44,350 nt of DNA from Microbacteriaceae bacterium (lineage in GTDB: Bacteria > Actinomycetota > Actinomycetes > Actinomycetales > Microbacteriaceae): contig JAODAR010000015.1 of NCBI GenBank assembly GCA_025463545.1, forward strand, positions 1 through 44,350, in the 5' to 3' direction. Of the stretch, positions 42,805-44,350 are shown piece after piece; position 1 is the first letter of the stretch, and each line of letters begins with the position of its first letter. The position numbers and the translations under genes were made by a program. Under the pieces are notes generated by a model. It was not told the DNA's origin, did no database searches, and worked only from the letters and a program-made list of their open reading frames with translations.

Positions 42805-43084
42805 GTTCAACTCCTTTGTTGTTGAGGTTCGTGTGGCGATGTTAGCGCACTATCGCGACGCGACGCTAGTGTTTTTCGCGACGCGTTTTTCAGTGTGAGG
42901 AGTGGAACGCGCTGCGTCTATCCGCGCCCTGTGCGCATCGAGCAAGCCGGATTGAAGAAACTCCTGGCTGCACCAACAATTTTGGATCAAAGCCCATCAG
43001 CGGGTGAAACTCGGTACCACGGCATTGCCAACCTTGGGGGAGACACAGAGGGATGAGGAAGCCATACCAAAGATATTTCAGCGC
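42805..43084. promoter_or_regulatory. Upstream region of cassette B with LacI-like half site and inverted repeat
   Basis: Within 280 bases before the nitrilase-family gene, ATGTTAGCGC (42839-42848) matches the left half of LacI operators of the TGTTAGCGCTAACA type, though the right half is degenerate. CACTATCG (42848-42855) and CGCTAGTG (42864-42871) form an inverted repeat with one mismatch. TTTTCGCG-A-CGCGTTTT lies at about 42873-42889. These are candidate sites for one of the two paralogous LacI proteins. No gene is seen to 43084. Confidence 0.4.
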
Positions 43085-43990
43085 GTCCCTGTTAGCGCAC
43101 TCTCACGTTCTTGCGGAGGTGGCTCAGCCGGTAAACCGCTCCGCAGAGCCAAGCTCTCCGGAAGGAGGCGAACCCTCGAACTGGCGCACGGACTTCTTGG
43201 CGGTCACCGACCGGGACGGCCGGTACGGGGCGGTCAACCAGGTTCGTGCGTGCGTGGCCGCCGGCATCCGCCCGGGCCTCGGCGCCGAGCTGGCTGTCCA
43301 CGACGATGAGCATCGACCGCTCGGCCGCGTGGTCGTCCTCGCCCACGGGAACACGCAGGGTCGCGAGTACGGGGCGCTCTGCCGGGCCGTGAGCGCCGCG
43401 CACCAGCTGGGTAAGAAGCCCAGCATCTCCCGTGCCCGACTGGCCACCCTTGCCGGCCTCCGATCCCTGACGGTCCTCATCGGCCCGGCATCCGACGTGG
43501 GGCAGGCCATCGAACGGCGGGACAGCTCCGACGCCCACGCGGCGCTCGAGCACGAGATGAAGACGGTGGAGCGCCCGGGGTTCGCCCCCTACTTCCTGAC
43601 CGTCGCCCGGGTCGCGAACCTGATACGGGAGATGGGTGTCCGGGTCCACGCGCGCGGCTCCGGCGTCGGCTCGGTCCTGAACTACGCACTCCGCACCTGT
43701 CCGTGGAACCGATAAGCAACAGCCTCATCTGGGAACGGTCCCTCTCCCCGAACGCCAGACCCTCTCCGACATTGACCTGGACGTGAAATCGGCACGCCGC
43801 CACAACATCTACCGAAAAGTGTTCGGGAAGTTTCGGCGCGGACCGGGTCAGTCTCATATCGATGATCAAGGCATACCGCTCCCCGCGGAGCTGTGCGCGA
43901 CGCGCGCCTCGCACTCGGAATGAAGGACGAGGAGGTGGCGTCCATCGCGAATCAGATGTGGGGTTTCAACGCACGACGCTCCCAGCAACT
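43085..43990 (+). pseudogene. dnaE2: Decayed error-prone DNA polymerase III alpha subunit gene
   Basis: Ordered pieces of DnaE2 in different frames. The PHP domain start (LLAHSHVLAEV, then TDFLAVTDRDGRYGAVNQV, GIRPGLGAELAV, VVVLAHGNTQGREYGALCRA and SLTVLIGPASDVGQA) joins directly, after a loss of roughly 200 codons, to palm-domain sequence (LEHEMKTVERPGFAPYFLTV, VANLIREMGVRVHARGSGVG, SVLNYAL). A frame change follows, then PLPERQTLSDIDLDVKSARR and HNIYRKVFGKF, another shift, and AVRDARLALGMKDEEVASIA with NQMWGFNAR. The remaining two thirds of the protein are absent. Internal deletion plus several frameshifts and stops show that it is not functional. Confidence 0.88.
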
Positions 43991-44156
43991 GGATGAGTGT
44001 GCGCAGCGGAAATGTGTGCCGTTTAGGAAACGTGTGTCATTAAAACGGCAGCTGCAGTCTTCGGGAAGCGCTTGGTTCGAGTACCCAGAGGCGTGGTTTA
44101 GGCCGGGGCGAACCGAACGTCTGCGAGCCAGCGCGGTCTAGCGAGGTGATACCTGA
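43991..44156. other. Short gap between dnaE2 remnant and AraC fragment
   Basis: About 165 bases with no recognised coding content; the polymerase reading frame runs on to about 44120 but no longer resembles DnaE2. A stop TGA at 44154-44156 closes the AraC frame on its left. Confidence 0.4.
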
Positions 44157-44350
44157 TCTTGGAACGAGCGTCCTCGGGCAAGTCCGCCCCTCGCGGGGGC
44201 ACGTTGGGTGTCTGAGGCGGTGAATCTGATGCGTGCGCGTCCGGCCCACGCGTGGACCGCGGCTGAGCTCGCCGCCGCTTCATCGACCAGCGTGCGCAGC
44301 CTGCAGGAGAACTTCCGCCGTTCACTTGGCACGTCCCCGATGAGATACCT
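44157..44350 (+). pseudogene. AraC-type regulator, first half of HTH domain (runs off the window end)
   Basis: The frame after the TGA at 44154-44156 reads ARWVSEAVNLMRARPAHAWT, AAELAAASSTSVRSLQENF and RRSLGTSPMRYL, the first helix-turn-helix and linker of an AraC/XylS DNA-binding domain. Possible internal starts are GTG 44208, GTG 44220 and ATG 44229. The sensor domain that normally precedes this region (about 200 residues) is missing. The sequence ends at exactly the codon with which the window's first bases begin, so both ends belong to one domain if the molecule is circular or tandem. Confidence 0.78.

Noticed and set aside
42840..43101. 12-bp direct repeat TGTTAGCGCACT at 42840-42851 and 43090-43101
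   Set aside because: Considered as an attachment-site pair. Repeats of this length are expected by chance in a 44-kb window, and the second copy lies inside the dnaE2 remnant.
44148..44154. A third copy of GATACCT near the right end
   Set aside because: Considered as a boundary repeat related to the terminal 7-base overlap. A 7-mer is too short to be meaningful and there is no matching coding context.

Overview
The window is high-GC DNA with actinobacterial character. Genes are tightly packed, often with 4-nt GTGA/ATGA overlaps. Binding proteins are lipoproteins, and the regulators are of LacI, ROK and FadR/GntR type. One SDR has the look of a mycofactocin-coupled enzyme. A Microbacteriaceae- or Micrococcales-like host is my best guess, but the sequence alone does not prove it. 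No rRNA, tRNA, CRISPR, transposase, integrase, relaxase or plasmid replication gene was seen.

Layout. (0) 1-176 and 44157-44350 are the two halves of one AraC-type DNA-binding domain. (1) 638-4161 is a sugar-acid locus: an enolase-superfamily dehydratase/cycloisomerase diverging from a GntP permease, with a FadR-type regulator. (2) 4699-15158 is cassette A: an eight-gene minus-strand operon (RbsA/C/B-type ABC importer, TIM-barrel sugar isomerase, gluconate-2-dehydrogenase subunit 3-like protein, GMC flavoenzyme, SDR, Gfo/Idh/MocA protein) with a divergent ROK regulator. (3) 16690-21724 is a complete L-arabinose operon (LacI-araB-araD-araA). (4) 23190-30478 is cassette C: LacI, phosphomannose-isomerase-like protein and xylulokinase, divergent from a second RbsBAC-type importer, with two strong LacI operators between them. 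(5) 31936-42804 is cassette B, all minus strand: nitrilase-superfamily enzyme, third importer, LacI, aldo/keto reductase, second GMC flavoenzyme, second subunit 3-like protein and another LacI.

The intact cassettes are separated by decayed DNA (about 15.2-16.7, 21.8-23.2, 30.5-31.9 and 43.0-44.3 kb, perhaps also 0.2-0.6 kb). These stretches hold recognisable remnants of a LacI gene, gdhA, a dihydrofolate-reductase-family gene, an aldo/keto reductase and the error-prone polymerase gene dnaE2.

How it may work: three separate importers feed sugars or glycosides. Arabinose goes through AraA/B/D to xylulose-5-phosphate, and the cassette C kinase would enter the same pool. Cassettes A and B look like two independently regulated oxidative routes in which a cytoplasmic GMC/subunit-3 flavoenzyme pair oxidises an imported sugar or glycoside. 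Accessory enzymes (isomerase, Gfo/Idh/MocA and SDR in A; aldo/keto reductase and C-N hydrolase in B) then process the product. The substrates of A and B are not known from the sequence. The two window ends overlap by 7 bases and rejoin in frame, so the molecule may be circular or tandemly repeated.
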